Shown: positions 7,990-17,314, numbered from the stretch's first letter. The stretch is DNA of 64,000 bases from Rhodococcoides fascians NBRC 12155 = LMG 3623 (GCF_001894785.1 NZ_BCWW01000016.1:62001-126000), one strand, 5' to 3'. The notes: generated by a model from the letters alone, not told the origin. A program made the numbers and translations.

Positions 7990-9303
7990 TCACGACAGCA
8001 GGTGCGCCAAGTAGTCGTTGCGGAACAGCTGCGTCGGGTCGAGGGAATCGCGGATGCGCAGGAAATCGTCGAAGTGCTCGTAGGAATCACGCAGCTCGGC
8101 GCTGCCGAGAGAGTGCAGTTTGCCCCAGTGCGGCCGACCCCCGACGCTGCGGCAGATGGCTTCGACAGCGTCGAAGTACTCGCGGTGATCACGCCGGTGA
8201 TACTGGTGCACGGCGATGTACGCCGTCGGACGCCCGGATGCCGTGGACAGCCAGATGTCGTCGGCGGCCGCGAACCGCACCTCGACGGGGAACGCGATGG
8301 AGATCGCCGAACGCTCGAGCCAGCGATCCACCTCGCGCACCACCCAGGCGATCTCGGAGACGGGCACGGCGTATTCCATCTCGACGAACTTGACCGTCCG
8401 CGACGACGCGAACACCCGGTACGAGCGGTCGGTGTACTCACGGGCCGACAGTGCTCGGGCCGAGACCGCGTTCACCCTGGGAATCAACGCAGGCACCCGC
8501 GTCACCACTCGGTTGAGGCCCTCGAAGACCGTGTTGGACAGCAGTTCGTCGTCGAGATACGAGCGCACCTTGCCCAGCGGACGCAGATCGGTGTCACCGG
8601 GCAGGCGGGTGTTGCGTTTGGTAAGCACACGATCGGTGTGCGGAAACCAATAGAACTCGAAATGGTCGACGCCGGCGACGGTAGCATCGAGGTCGCGCAG
8701 CGTCGCCGTCAGCGTCGACGGCGTCTCGACGGCCTGCAGCGCGAACGCCGCGACGCAGTTCAACGTCACACGCGTGATGACGCCGAGAGCGCCGAGACCG
8801 ATGCGGGCCGCGTCGAACAGTTCGGTGTTCTCGTCTCGGGAGCACTGCACCGACTGTCCGTCCGCGGTCATCAGCTCCAGCGCGTGCACCTGGGTGGCGA
8901 TGCCGCCGAACCGGGCACCGGTTCCGTGAGTGCCCGTCGAGATGGCCCCGGCGACGGACTGCTCGTCGATGTCGCCCAGATTGGTCATCGCCAGACCGAG
9001 CTCCCACAACCGCGCCGACAACTCCCGGAGTCGAGTGCCGGCCAGCACCGTCACCTGGGCAGATCCGTCGTCGGCGCGTTCGACGGATTCGATACCGCTC
9101 AGCGCATCCAAGCCGATCTGGATACCGTCGGTGACGGCAATGGGAGTGAAGGAATGCCCTGCCCCGACGCAGCGCACCGGCAGAGACCGTTCGGCGGCAT
9201 CGCGCAGAATCGCACGCAGCTCCTCGACCGACGAGGGCTCGGCTCGACGCGCCGGGAATGCATGTTGATTGCCCGCCCAGTTCTGCCACGACCGCTCGAT
9301 CAT
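7990..9303 (-). CDS. FAD-dependent D-arabinono/L-gulono-1,4-lactone oxidase-type enzyme, 437 aa
   Basis: VAO-family flavoprotein oxidising aldonolactones. The FAD-binding half has VRCVGAGHSFTPIAVTDG (about residues 40-57); the His in GAGHS is the residue that carries covalent FAD in several members. It also has DIDEQSVAGAISTGTHGTG. The C-terminal ALO domain ends with RPHWGKLHSL and DPTQLFRNDYLAHLL, the family hallmark HWGK and terminal FRN. It resembles M. tuberculosis Rv1771, a gulonolactone dehydrogenase. The ATG at 9303 gives a normal N-terminus (MIERSWQNWAGNQ). A TetR gene diverges 75 bp away and probably controls it. Physiological substrate unproven. Confidence 0.88.
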   Translation of the reverse strand: MIERSWQNWAGNQHAFPARRAEPSSVEELRAILRDAAERSLPVRCVGAGHSFTPIAVTDGIQIGLDALSGIESVERADDGSAQVTVLAGTRLRELSARLWELGLAMTNLGDIDEQSVAGAISTGTHGTGARFGGIATQVHALELMTADGQSVQCSRDENTELFDAARIGLGALGVITRVTLNCVAAFALQAVETPSTLTATLRDLDATVAGVDHFEFYWFPHTDRVLTKRNTRLPGDTDLRPLGKVRSYLDDELLSNTVFEGLNRVVTRVPALIPRVNAVSARALSAREYTDRSYRVFASSRTVKFVEMEYAVPVSEIAWVVREVDRWLERSAISIAFPVEVRFAAADDIWLSTASGRPTAYIAVHQYHRRDHREYFDAVEAICRSVGGRPHWGKLHSLGSAELRDSYEHFDDFLRIRDSLDPTQLFRNDYLAHLLS

Positions 9304-9378
9304 CGAATCACTATCTCGCAGCGCGCTCCCCTGGGGCAATCCAAGGCACAGATGTCGACCGCGACCTAGTATCGGGTC

Positions 9379-10020
9379 ATGCAATCGAGGCTGCCCGCCG
9401 ACGTGCGCCGCGCACAACTGGTGCAGTCGGCAATCGACGTCGCCGAGCGGGTCGGTATCGAGTCGCTCACCGTTCGGGCGCTGTCGGAATATGCCGACGT
9501 CACCAAAGGCATCGTGCAATACCACTTCGAGACCAAGCAGGATCTGGTGATCGCGATGGGCGAGCACCTCATCGTCGACGTCACCGAGATACTGCACGCC
9601 GCGTTGGACAGCGCGGTCGGAACACACGAACTACCCGGTGTTCGGGGTTTGCGCGAGCTGGTGCACAGCGGGCTGAGCGCGGTGTGGCTGCTGATCGAGA
9701 AATCGCACGGTCGGCAGCTGTTGGCGTACGAGATCAAGACGTATCTGTTGCGGCATCGCGCACTGGGTTCGGCCACGGCCGCCGAGATCGCCAGCGGGCA
9801 GTATCGAATCCGGGATTCCGAGGCGCAGTTGTTCTTCGAAAATTGTTCCGACCACACCGGCACGCGGTGGCTCGAACCGGTGGAGTCGATCGCCCGCTTC
9901 GGGATGGCGACTCTCGACGGTTTGGTGCTGCGGTGGTTGGTCGACGGCGACGATCTCGAAGTGTTGGCCCAGATCGACGACCTGTCCGGGCTGATCGCCG
10001 CGAAGGCAGAAGATCGCTGA
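9379..10020 (+). CDS. TetR-family transcriptional regulator, 213 aa
   Basis: N-terminal helix-turn-helix of the TetR type (RRAQLVQSAIDVAERVGIESLTVRALSEYADVTKGIVQYHF, residues about 10-50), where GIVQYHF is the recognition-helix signature. A helical ligand-binding domain follows, with TetR_C-like features. It is divergent from the lactone oxidase gene (75 bp apart, space for a shared operator) and 83 bp ahead of the PLP-fold gene, so either or both may be targets. The ligand cannot be told from sequence. Confidence 0.88.
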   Translation: MQSRLPADVRRAQLVQSAIDVAERVGIESLTVRALSEYADVTKGIVQYHFETKQDLVIAMGEHLIVDVTEILHAALDSAVGTHELPGVRGLRELVHSGLSAVWLLIEKSHGRQLLAYEIKTYLLRHRALGSATAAEIASGQYRIRDSEAQLFFENCSDHTGTRWLEPVESIARFGMATLDGLVLRWLVDGDDLEVLAQIDDLSGLIAAKAEDR

Positions 10021-10103
10021 GTGGAAAACCGCTCGACGGGACTTCTCGGCTGCGGAGTGTTTGACTGTGTCGGCCCGGCAACGACGACGAAGGAATGTGC
10101 CGA

Positions 10104-11318
10104 ATGAGTTCGATCGCCGGTGACACCACCACCGCTACGACCCCGCTGTCCCGCATTGTCGCAGCCACCGAGGGTCTCGAATCTCCTTCGGCAGCAGTCG
10201 ATCTGACAGCTCTCGATGCCAATGCTGCAGCGCTGCGCGCACGCGCGAACGGTGTACCGATCAGGATCGCCAGCAAGTCGGTGCGGTGCCGAGCCGTGTT
10301 GAATCGGGTCCTCGCGGCGCAGGGTGTATCCGGAGTGATGGCCTATTCGCTGCGCGAAGCGATCTGGTTGGCGCGGGACGGCGTCGACGACATTCTGATG
10401 GGGTACCCGACGGTCGATCGAACGGCGCTCGCCGAGGTGGTCAACGACCGCGTGCTGTCGGGGCGCATTACATTGATGGTCGACGACGTCGCGCAACTGG
10501 ACCTCGTCCGAGACGCCGCTCGGAGCGACCTGCTCAAGCCCCGCATCTGTATCGACGTGGACGCATCGTTGCGGGTGGGGCCGCTGCACATCGGGGTCAG
10601 GCGCTCTCCGCTTCGGGATCCGGAGCAGGTGGCGCAGTTCGCCCGTCAGGCTCGCTCGCGGGGGTTCCGGGTGGTGGGGTTGATGTTCTACGAGGCGCAG
10701 ATTGCCGGTGTTCCCGACGCCAACGTCGCTGTCGAGCTGATGAAGTCGCTGTCGTCTCGTGAGATCGGTGCGCGGAGACCAGCAGTGGTGAACGCCGTCA
10801 CCGCGGCGATCGGGCCGCTCGAGATCGTCAACAGCGGTGGTACCGGGTCGATCGATTTCTCCGCTGCGGATCCGGCCGTCACCGAGGTCACCGCGGGCTC
10901 GGGTCTGTTCGCGCCGACCCTGTTCGATCGGTATCGCGCGTTCTCGGCCGAACCCTCGCTGTTCTTCGCACTGCCGGTGGCGCGCAAGCCGACTCCGCGG
11001 ATCGCCACCGCGTTCGGCGGCGGCTACATCGCGTCGGGCCCGGCATCCTGGTCGCGATCACCCAGACCTGTCGGCTGGTCCAGGAGGGCAGCGGGCGTTG
11101 TCACGTCGGGCCTGAAACTGCTGCGCAACGAGGGCGCGGGAGAGGTGCAGACCCCGGTGAGCGGGGCCGAGGAGGTGCGCATCGGCGATCGAATCTGGTT
11201 CCGCCACGCCAAGGCCGGGGAGTTGTGCGAGCGGTTCGACACCCTGTCTCTGGTGCATTCCGACGGATCGGTCGTCGCCGTTCCCACCTACCGCGGCGAG
11301 GGTATGGCGTTCGGCTGA
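10104..11318 (+). CDS. PLP-dependent alanine-racemase-fold protein (D-threonine aldolase-like), 404 aa
   Basis: N-terminal TIM-barrel domain of the alanine racemase/D-threonine aldolase group. RIASKSVRCRAVLNRVL contains the Lys expected to hold PLP, and IVNSGGTGSIDF looks like the phosphate-binding loop. A C-terminal beta domain follows (GAGEVQTPVSG, RIWFRHAKAGELCERF, VPTYRGEGMAFG). Annotated homologues are called amino-acid deaminase/aldolase, and M. tuberculosis Rv1769 is similar. The start at 10104 is preferred because GAAGGA sits about 10 bp upstream; the ATG at 10095 is too close to it. Residues about 313-336 (Arg/Ser/Trp-rich, lower third-position GC) may be a local insertion. The 3' end overlaps the convergent helicase gene by 31 bp. 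Confidence 0.8.
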   Translation: MSSIAGDTTTATTPLSRIVAATEGLESPSAAVDLTALDANAAALRARANGVPIRIASKSVRCRAVLNRVLAAQGVSGVMAYSLREAIWLARDGVDDILMGYPTVDRTALAEVVNDRVLSGRITLMVDDVAQLDLVRDAARSDLLKPRICIDVDASLRVGPLHIGVRRSPLRDPEQVAQFARQARSRGFRVVGLMFYEAQIAGVPDANVAVELMKSLSSREIGARRPAVVNAVTAAIGPLEIVNSGGTGSIDFSAADPAVTEVTAGSGLFAPTLFDRYRAFSAEPSLFFALPVARKPTPRIATAFGGGYIASGPASWSRSPRPVGWSRRAAGVVTSGLKLLRNEGAGEVQTPVSGAEEVRIGDRIWFRHAKAGELCERFDTLSLVHSDGSVVAVPTYRGEGMAFG

Positions 11319-14300
11319 CGTGCGTTCTCGCACAGCCGCATGAACGTGCCGAGCGTGACGAGTCCGTCCGGGGTCGACGGCAGATAGTGGGTCAGCGCGC
11401 GCGAGCGCACCAGGATCGCGGCCCACTGACCGCGGGAGATGGCGACGTTGAGTCTGTTGCGCGACAACAGGAATCCCATTCCGCGGGGCACGTCCTCGAT
11501 GGCCGACGCTGCCATGGAGATGAGGACCACCGGTGCCTGACGGCCCTGGAATTTGTCGACGGTCCCCACCGACACCTCGTCGAGTCCGGCGGCTGCGAGT
11601 TGCGCGACGATGACGGCAACCTGTGCGTTGTAGGCCGCGACCACCAGAAAGTCGGACTGCTGCATCGGGCGCGGGTCGCTGCCGTGTGCGGGGTCCACCC
11701 ACGGCCGACCGAGCAACGACCGCACGCGCGTGACGATCTCGTCGGCTTCCTCGATCGAGTCGGTGGAATTGCCGTGGTGGTCCAGAAGGACGACGTGCAG
11801 GCCCGGTTCCAGACCCGACAGCGAACGTGACTGTGTCACATCCTTGTTCGATTCGAGCTTGCCCTCGTAGGACAGCGTCGACACCGGCGCGCACAGATCC
11901 GGATGCATCCGCCACGTCGTCGCCAGGAAGTAGCCGCGGTCGGCGGGCAGGGTAGCGTGCCCGGTCGTCAGCCATCCGAGGGCCGATTCGTCGACGGGCT
12001 CGGGGTGGGTGCCCTGACTGACCTGAGGGAGCTGCGCCGGGTCGCCGAGAAGCAGCAGATTGCGCGCCGATACCGAGACCGCGATGGTGTTGGCGAGGGA
12101 GAACTGACCGGCCTCGTCGACGACGAGTAGATCGAGGGAGCCGGGTGGAATTCGGCCGGGGTTGGAGAAATCCCAAGCGGTGCCGCCGATGACGCAGCCC
12201 TCGTCGGCCTCGGTGACGAAGTGCGAGTATCCGGCGATGTCCACGACGGTGTGCGCGGTCGGGGCCTTCTTGCCAACCTTCGAGGCGTCGACCCCGGCCC
12301 CGACGATGGTGTCGAGCAGGTTGTTCACCACGTGATGCGACTGGCCGACCACCCCGATCCGCCAATGATGTGTGTTCACCAGGTGTTCGATGACGCGCGC
12401 CGCCGTGTAGGTCTTCCCGGTGCCGGGCGGGCCCTGCACCGCGACGTACGAATTGTCGAGATCGAGCAGCGCGGCCGTGATCGCATGTGCGTAGTCGTTG
12501 TCGTGGACCACGGGAAGGCCGGCGCCGGAACGAGTTCGGGGCGTCGAGCGCGTCAGCAGATCGGCGACAGCCGTACGTGGTAGTTCCGGCAACCCGCCGA
12601 GAACCTCGGTCGCGACGGAGACGATCGCCTGCTCGAGATGCTTGGTGTTCGGCGGCGGCTCGGGCGCGGTGGCAACCGGGAAATCGGTGTACTCCTCCAC
12701 GCCCTTGCGTAGATTCTCCTGTACGACAACCACATCCAGGGTTCCCTCGTACCCGGTCTGCACGATCTCGACCGATGTGGTGGCCCGATGCGTCGGTTGC
12801 TGCTTCGTCAACCCCTCCGGCGCCGGGTTCTCGTACAGCAGCTTCACCTTCGAGCCGGACAGCACGCCGTTGCTCAGGTGCCCGACCAGTTTGACCTGAC
12901 GACGCAGCACCCGTTGTCCGGGTGCAGTTTTCATCCAGTCGTGCACCAGCTCGGCGCGCTCGACCTTCAATACGTCCGCGGCGTCGGCCCATTCGTCGAG
13001 CGGATGGGTCAGACGGTCGTAGTGGCCCCACCAGAACGGCTTGTTCTCTCGTCGGTGATATCCGATGGCACCGGCGAACAATCCGAGCGCGTGCTGCGTC
13101 GGCGTGCGATCCCACGGCAGTCCGGCGTGCTCGGCCAGTTCGAGTTCGAGTGGGGTCGCGGTGCGGTCGACGACGTCCTCGAGGTCCAGCTGCTGCGGGG
13201 ACCGCGGTGCCACCCCGGCGTCCGATGCCCGATCGAGCAGCCAATCACGCAGTCGCAGTGTCGATTCGCAGTCGGTGCGGTTGTACTCGGCAATGTCGGC
13301 GAGCAGAGCTGCCGCCTCGGCGTCCTTGCCTCGATCTCGCAGTTCGCACCAGTGCGCGTATTCGACGATCGACGCCGCCGCGTCGGTCACGTCTCCGTCA
13401 CGGGCCGCGGGCATGTAGAGCGGTTCGAGTTTCTTGATGCTGTACGAGCGAGCACCGATGCGAACAGCGGACCGCACGACGGGGTAGAGATCCACCAGAA
13501 CGTTCTCCCGCAGCAGATCGTCGACGGCGTCCTCGCCCACTCCGTACCGGCCGGCCAGCCGCAGCAGGGCCGTCTTCTCGTACGGCGCATAGTGATACAC
13601 GTGCATCTTCGGATACTCGGCTCGGCGGGCGGCGACATAGTCGAGGAAGTCGATGAGCGCACGACGTTCCTGCGCGCGGTCGTGTGCCCAGAACGGCAGG
13701 AAGTCGCCGTCCGCGGTGTAGACGCCGAACAGGTACTCGAGACCCCAGTCGGACGAACCGGATTCCGCGTACAGCGGATCTCCCTCGAAGTCGAAGAAGA
13801 TGTCGCCGTCGTCGGGCTCGGGAATGACCCCCAGTGCCTCGGCGTCGAAGATCTCGAATTCGGCTGCCCCGCTGCGCTCTTGGCGTACCTGCAAGGCTGC
13901 CTGCGCCCGCAGGTTCTCCAGTGTTCGAGTGGACATGCCGTCCACCGGGGTACTCGACTCGGCGAGCTCGTCGATCGACGAGATCCCTGCGTCCAGCAGG
14001 CGGTCCCTGGTGCTGCCGCGCATGCCGGCGACGAGCACCAGATCGCGATGCTGCTCCACCTCGGCGGTGCAGGCATCGCATTGCCCGCATCCCGAATACC
14101 GCGGATCGAACCACTCGACGACGGTGCCCTCGGCGTGATGCTCGTCGAGAATGTGCTGCAGGTGTGCTCGCGACTGCCGGTAGACCGGAAGAATGTCGGC
14201 CAGTGCGTGCGCGGAGTCGCTGCCGTCGCCGAGCATCAGATGGACCTGCTCGCTCGGAGTGATACCCCCGGTGTGCAGCGCGTCGGCGTACGCGGCCAAC

Positions 14301-14737
14301 TGCAGCAGCGCCGGCACCTTCGCGTGTCTCGACAGTTTCGTGTCGTAGACGGTGTAACGAGAACCGTCGGCTACCAAGAAGTCGCAGAAACCGAGAAATC
14401 GTCCGTCGAAGAAGGTGGCCTGATAGAGCACCGGCGTGCGTGAGGTCAGGGCGGTGAAGGTCGCCCATGCCGCGTCCGCCAGTTCCTGTGCTGTACGGCC
14501 CGGTCGGTCCATGGTCAGGACGCCACCGGGAAAACGCTGCTCGAACGCCTCGAGTTGGCGTCGTTCGTGCTCGAATCCGAGCGTGGACGTGCGGTCGAGC
14601 ATCGGGTCGGCTGCGACGCTCTGCCGGGGGATCAAGCCGGTGACAGCGTCCAGTCGTCGGAGCAGGCCGAATTCGCAGGACGCCGCCGCGGCGAGGTCGC
14701 TGGCGCTGTAGACGACCTGATCGCCGAGGAGGAACAC
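11288..14737 (-). CDS. TM0106-type RecB-like nuclease / RNase-H-like / SF1 helicase fusion, 1149 aa
   Basis: Large multidomain nucleic-acid enzyme. Residues about 1-240 form a RecB/Cas4-like PD-(D/E)XK nuclease, with D132-T-K134 in YTVYDTKLSR and a downstream cysteine set around CGQCDAC that could bind a metal cluster. The middle region has an HhH-like segment (RLLDAGISSIDELAE) and an RNase-H-like exonuclease start IFFDFEGDP, with YNRTDCEST further on. The C-terminal SF1 helicase has Walker A QGPPGTGKT (Lys775), LLVVDEAGQFSLA, TVDKFQGRQAPVV and NRLNVAISR. The GTG at 14737 follows AGGGTGG at a workable spacing. It stands alone. Likely DNA repair or processing; a defence role is possible but unsupported by neighbours. 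Confidence 0.85.
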   Translation of the reverse strand: MFLLGDQVVYSASDLAAAASCEFGLLRRLDAVTGLIPRQSVAADPMLDRTSTLGFEHERRQLEAFEQRFPGGVLTMDRPGRTAQELADAAWATFTALTSRTPVLYQATFFDGRFLGFCDFLVADGSRYTVYDTKLSRHAKVPALLQLAAYADALHTGGITPSEQVHLMLGDGSDSAHALADILPVYRQSRAHLQHILDEHHAEGTVVEWFDPRYSGCGQCDACTAEVEQHRDLVLVAGMRGSTRDRLLDAGISSIDELAESSTPVDGMSTRTLENLRAQAALQVRQERSGAAEFEIFDAEALGVIPEPDDGDIFFDFEGDPLYAESGSSDWGLEYLFGVYTADGDFLPFWAHDRAQERRALIDFLDYVAARRAEYPKMHVYHYAPYEKTALLRLAGRYGVGEDAVDDLLRENVLVDLYPVVRSAVRIGARSYSIKKLEPLYMPAARDGDVTDAAASIVEYAHWCELRDRGKDAEAAALLADIAEYNRTDCESTLRLRDWLLDRASDAGVAPRSPQQLDLEDVVDRTATPLELELAEHAGLPWDRTPTQHALGLFAGAIGYHRRENKPFWWGHYDRLTHPLDEWADAADVLKVERAELVHDWMKTAPGQRVLRRQVKLVGHLSNGVLSGSKVKLLYENPAPEGLTKQQPTHRATTSVEIVQTGYEGTLDVVVVQENLRKGVEEYTDFPVATAPEPPPNTKHLEQAIVSVATEVLGGLPELPRTAVADLLTRSTPRTRSGAGLPVVHDNDYAHAITAALLDLDNSYVAVQGPPGTGKTYTAARVIEHLVNTHHWRIGVVGQSHHVVNNLLDTIVGAGVDASKVGKKAPTAHTVVDIAGYSHFVTEADEGCVIGGTAWDFSNPGRIPPGSLDLLVVDEAGQFSLANTIAVSVSARNLLLLGDPAQLPQVSQGTHPEPVDESALGWLTTGHATLPADRGYFLATTWRMHPDLCAPVSTLSYEGKLESNKDVTQSRSLSGLEPGLHVVLLDHHGNSTDSIEEADEIVTRVRSLLGRPWVDPAHGSDPRPMQQSDFLVVAAYNAQVAVIVAQLAAAGLDEVSVGTVDKFQGRQAPVVLISMAASAIEDVPRGMGFLLSRNRLNVAISRGQWAAILVRSRALTHYLPSTPDGLVTLGTFMRLCENARQPNAIPSPR

Positions 14738-14818
14738 AAGCGTCCACCCTAGCGACCCACGACAGCGGCACCGGTCACGTTGCGCGCGGAAGCCGGCGGG
14801 AACAGGCAAAATGATTCA

Positions 14819-15436
14819 ATGCCTTTTTTCGACGGAGCCACCGGTGCTGTCCACTATCGAACCTGGACCGTCGCCGACGCTCGATTCGGTCTCGTTTTCC
14901 TGCACGGTCTCGGCCAGAACAGCGCCCACTACCACCGCTTCGCGCGGCTGCTGAACGAGCGTGGGGTGGACGTGTGGGCGGTCGATCACGTGGGGCACGG
15001 CCTGACCGAGGGTGAACTGACCGACGCAGCACAGATCCCCGGTCTCGCACAGAACGCGCTGCAGTTGATCGACATCGCCGAGGCCGAGCACCCCGAGCTG
15101 TCGTTCGCCCTGATGGGCCACTCGCTCGGTGCCGCGACGGCCATCGCAGCGCTGGGTGCGCATCCGGAGGCCGTCCGCTGCGCAATCCTGTGCGGCACGC
15201 CCAAGTCCGTCACCGGTTCTGCCGACGACCTGTCCGACAACGTCATCCCGTTGCTGGCCGTGCACGGGGTCGACGATCGTCTGGCACCGGTCGATGCCGT
15301 GCGTGAATGGATCGGACGCGTTCCGCAGGCGAGCCTGCGCGAGTTCGAGGACGGCGGACACGATCTGCTGCACGAAAAGATCCACCAGGCCGTGACCACG
15401 GTGGTCGCCGAATTCCTCGACGATCACATGCACTGA
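14819..15436 (+). CDS. Alpha/beta hydrolase, monoacylglycerol lipase-like, 205 aa
   Basis: Serine hydrolase of the lysophospholipase/monoglyceride lipase group. It starts MPFFDGATGAVHYRTW, then has the oxyanion segment FLHGLGQNSAHY, DHVGHG, the nucleophile elbow MGHSLGAAT, an acid in HGVDDRLAP and the catalytic His in EDGGHDLLHE. It is short for the family (most are 250-280 aa) because the cap is small. The ATG at 14819 matches the usual N-terminus; its ribosome site is weak. It lies 81 bp from the divergent helicase-nuclease gene and converges on fadD15. Released fatty acids would be substrates for that ligase. The stop codon lies in a 16-bp tandem repeat. Confidence 0.85.
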   Translation: MPFFDGATGAVHYRTWTVADARFGLVFLHGLGQNSAHYHRFARLLNERGVDVWAVDHVGHGLTEGELTDAAQIPGLAQNALQLIDIAEAEHPELSFALMGHSLGAATAIAALGAHPEAVRCAILCGTPKSVTGSADDLSDNVIPLLAVHGVDDRLAPVDAVREWIGRVPQASLREFEDGGHDLLHEKIHQAVTTVVAEFLDDHMH

Positions 15437-15463
15437 CGATCACATGCACTGACGATCACATGC
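15419..15463. repeat. 16-bp tandem repeat across a stop codon
   Basis: The unit GACGATCACATGCACT occurs at 15419-15434 and 15435-15450, followed by a 13-base partial copy at 15451-15463. The first copy encodes the last residues (Asp-Asp-His-Met-His) and part of the stop of the lipase gene. Because the unit is not a multiple of three, the extra copies fall after the stop. It looks like a recent slippage duplication. Confidence 0.85.
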
Positions 15464-15470
15464 TGTACGA

Positions 15471-15508
15471 CGAAGGGCCCGGCGCGATTGCTCGCGTCGG
15501 GCCCTTCG
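15471..15508. terminator. Bidirectional hairpin between lipase and acyl-CoA ligase genes
   Basis: CGAAGGGCCCG (15471-15481) pairs with CGGGCCCTTCG (15498-15508), and inner CGCGA/TCGCG pairs extend the stem. It lies between convergent genes whose stops are at 15436 and 15527, and has no T-run. Confidence 0.65.
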
Positions 15509-15526
15509 GCACTCGTGCTGGGCGAT

Positions 15527-17314
15527 CTACGAGTAGATGGCCTCGATGTCGCTGCCACGTTCAGTGTGGATGATGTTGCGCTTGAGCTTCATCGTCGGAG
15601 TCAGCTCACCGGTCTCGACGGTGAAGTCGTTCTCGAGGATCGTGTACTTCTTGATCTGCTCGGGGTTGGAGACCTTCTTGTTGGCCTCGGCCACGGCCTT
15701 GTCGATTTCGGCGACGAGGTCGGCGTTCTTCGACAGCTCCGAGAACGGGATGTCGGCCGCGAGGTTGTGGCGTTCGAGCCAGCCCGGCATTGCTTCGGGG
15801 TCGAGGGTGATGAGCGCACCGATGAACGGCTTGGCGTCGCCGACGACGAGGCACTGGCTGATGATCGCGTTGGCGCGCAGCGCGTCCTCGAGCACCGCGG
15901 GGGCGACGTTCTTGCCGCCTGCGGTGACGATGATTTCCTTCTTGCGGCCGGTGATCGAGACGAAGCCTTCCTGGTCGATCGAGCCGAGGTCGCCGGTGTG
16001 GAACCAGCCGTCGACGATCGCTTCGGCGGTGGCCTTCTCGTTGTGCCAGTAGCCGCTGAACACCACGGGCCCCTTGAGCAGCAGTTCGCCGTCTTCGGCG
16101 ACCTTGACCGCGTGGCCGTCGATGGGCTTGCCGACGGTGCCGACGCGCTGTTCCTTGGTGGTGTTGACGGTGACGGCCGCGCTGGTCTCGGTCAGTCCGT
16201 AGCCCTCGTAGACCGGTACCCCTGCGCCGCGGAAGAAGTGGCCGAGGCGAGCGCCGAGGGGGCCGCCGCCCGAGACCGCACGATCGCAGTTGCCGCCGAG
16301 CGCAGCCCGCAACTTGGAGTAGACGAGCTTGTCGAAGACGGTGTGCTTGAGATTGAGGACCAGGCCTGCGCCGCCCTTCTCCTGGGCCTCGCTCCACTCG
16401 ATGGCCGTCGCGGCGGCCTTGTCGAAGATGCTGCCCTTGCCGCCGTCGTGCGCCTTCTGCTTGGCCGAGTTGTAGACCTTCTCGAACACGCGCGGCACCG
16501 AGAGAATGAAGTTCGGCTTGAAGACGGCGAACTGTTCCACCAGGGTCGACACGTCCGAGGTGTGGCCGACGGTCACCTTCGACTCGAACGAGCCGAACGA
16601 CACTGCGCGGGCGAACACGTGCGCCATCGGCAGGAACATCAAGGTGCGGTTGCCCTCGCGCATGGAGTCGTGCAGGGCGATCTGAGTGGCTTGGACCTCG
16701 GCGTAGAAGTTCGCGTGTGTCAGCTGCACACCCTTGGGGCGGCCGGTGGTGCCCGAGGTGTAGATCAGGGTCGCGGGGGAGGCTGCAGTGACCTGGTGTC
16801 GACGGGTATGGACGTCCTCGTCGCTGACTCCTGCGCCGCGGGTGGTCAGCTCGTCGATGGCTCCGCCGTCGATCTGCAGTACCTCACGCAGGTCGGCGGC
16901 CCCGTCGGTGACGTCCTTCAGGTTCGAGACGTGAGACGCCGTCTCGACGATCAGCAGCTTGGTCGCGGAGTCCTCGAGGATCCACTGCGCCTGATCGGGA
17001 GACGAGGTCTCGTAGATCGCGACGGTGCATCCGCCGGCGGTCCAGATGGCGTAGTCCAGGACGACCCACTCGTAGCGGGTCGCGCTGAGAATGGCGACGC
17101 GGTCGCCCAGTTCGATGCCCGACGCGATCAGACCCTTGGCCACCGCGGTGACCTCTTTTGCGAACTGACCTGCGGTGACGTCGGTCCAGGTCCCGTTCAC
17201 CAGGCGCTGGAACGGGACGAGATTCGGTGCTTCCTTCTCGTACCGGAAGACGGTGTCGGCCATGGATGCGTCGTCGGGAATGGTGAATGACGCCGGCACA
17301 GAATATTCGCGCAC
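15527..17314 (-). CDS. fadD15: Long-chain fatty-acid-CoA ligase, FadD15-type, 595 aa
   Basis: AMP-forming enzyme that activates long-chain fatty acids to acyl-CoA via an acyl-adenylate, at the cytoplasm/membrane interface. Signatures in order: YTSGTTGRPKGVQLTHAN (P-loop-like AMP motif, about residues 190-207), YEGYGLTETSAAV, GWFHTGDLG, and a C-terminal TPTMKLKRN carrying the catalytic-type Lys. The length agrees with mycobacterial FadD15. GTG start at 17314 with AAGGGG about 8 bp upstream. It is divergent from the RNA helicase gene across 277 bp. It is the entry enzyme for the acyl-CoA genes elsewhere in the window. The symbol rests on overall resemblance. Confidence 0.9.
   Translation of the reverse strand: MREYSVPASFTIPDDASMADTVFRYEKEAPNLVPFQRLVNGTWTDVTAGQFAKEVTAVAKGLIASGIELGDRVAILSATRYEWVVLDYAIWTAGGCTVAIYETSSPDQAQWILEDSATKLLIVETASHVSNLKDVTDGAADLREVLQIDGGAIDELTTRGAGVSDEDVHTRRHQVTAASPATLIYTSGTTGRPKGVQLTHANFYAEVQATQIALHDSMREGNRTLMFLPMAHVFARAVSFGSFESKVTVGHTSDVSTLVEQFAVFKPNFILSVPRVFEKVYNSAKQKAHDGGKGSIFDKAAATAIEWSEAQEKGGAGLVLNLKHTVFDKLVYSKLRAALGGNCDRAVSGGGPLGARLGHFFRGAGVPVYEGYGLTETSAAVTVNTTKEQRVGTVGKPIDGHAVKVAEDGELLLKGPVVFSGYWHNEKATAEAIVDGWFHTGDLGSIDQEGFVSITGRKKEIIVTAGGKNVAPAVLEDALRANAIISQCLVVGDAKPFIGALITLDPEAMPGWLERHNLAADIPFSELSKNADLVAEIDKAVAEANKKVSNPEQIKKYTILENDFTVETGELTPTMKLKRNIIHTERGSDIEAIYS

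Noticed and set aside
10989..11110. Compensating frameshifts in the PLP-fold gene
   Set aside because: Third-position GC dips and the segment looks odd, but the same frame carries family sequence on both sides (GGGYIASGPA and GAGEVQTPV), so an in-frame insertion is the simpler reading.
11058..13244. 728-codon alternative minus frame inside the helicase-nuclease gene
   Set aside because: Arg/Gly-rich out-of-frame shadow without motifs; the overlapping frame has all helicase motifs.
15419..15463. Short repeats considered as a CRISPR array
   Set aside because: Copies are directly adjacent with no spacers and only 2.8 units; simple tandem duplication.
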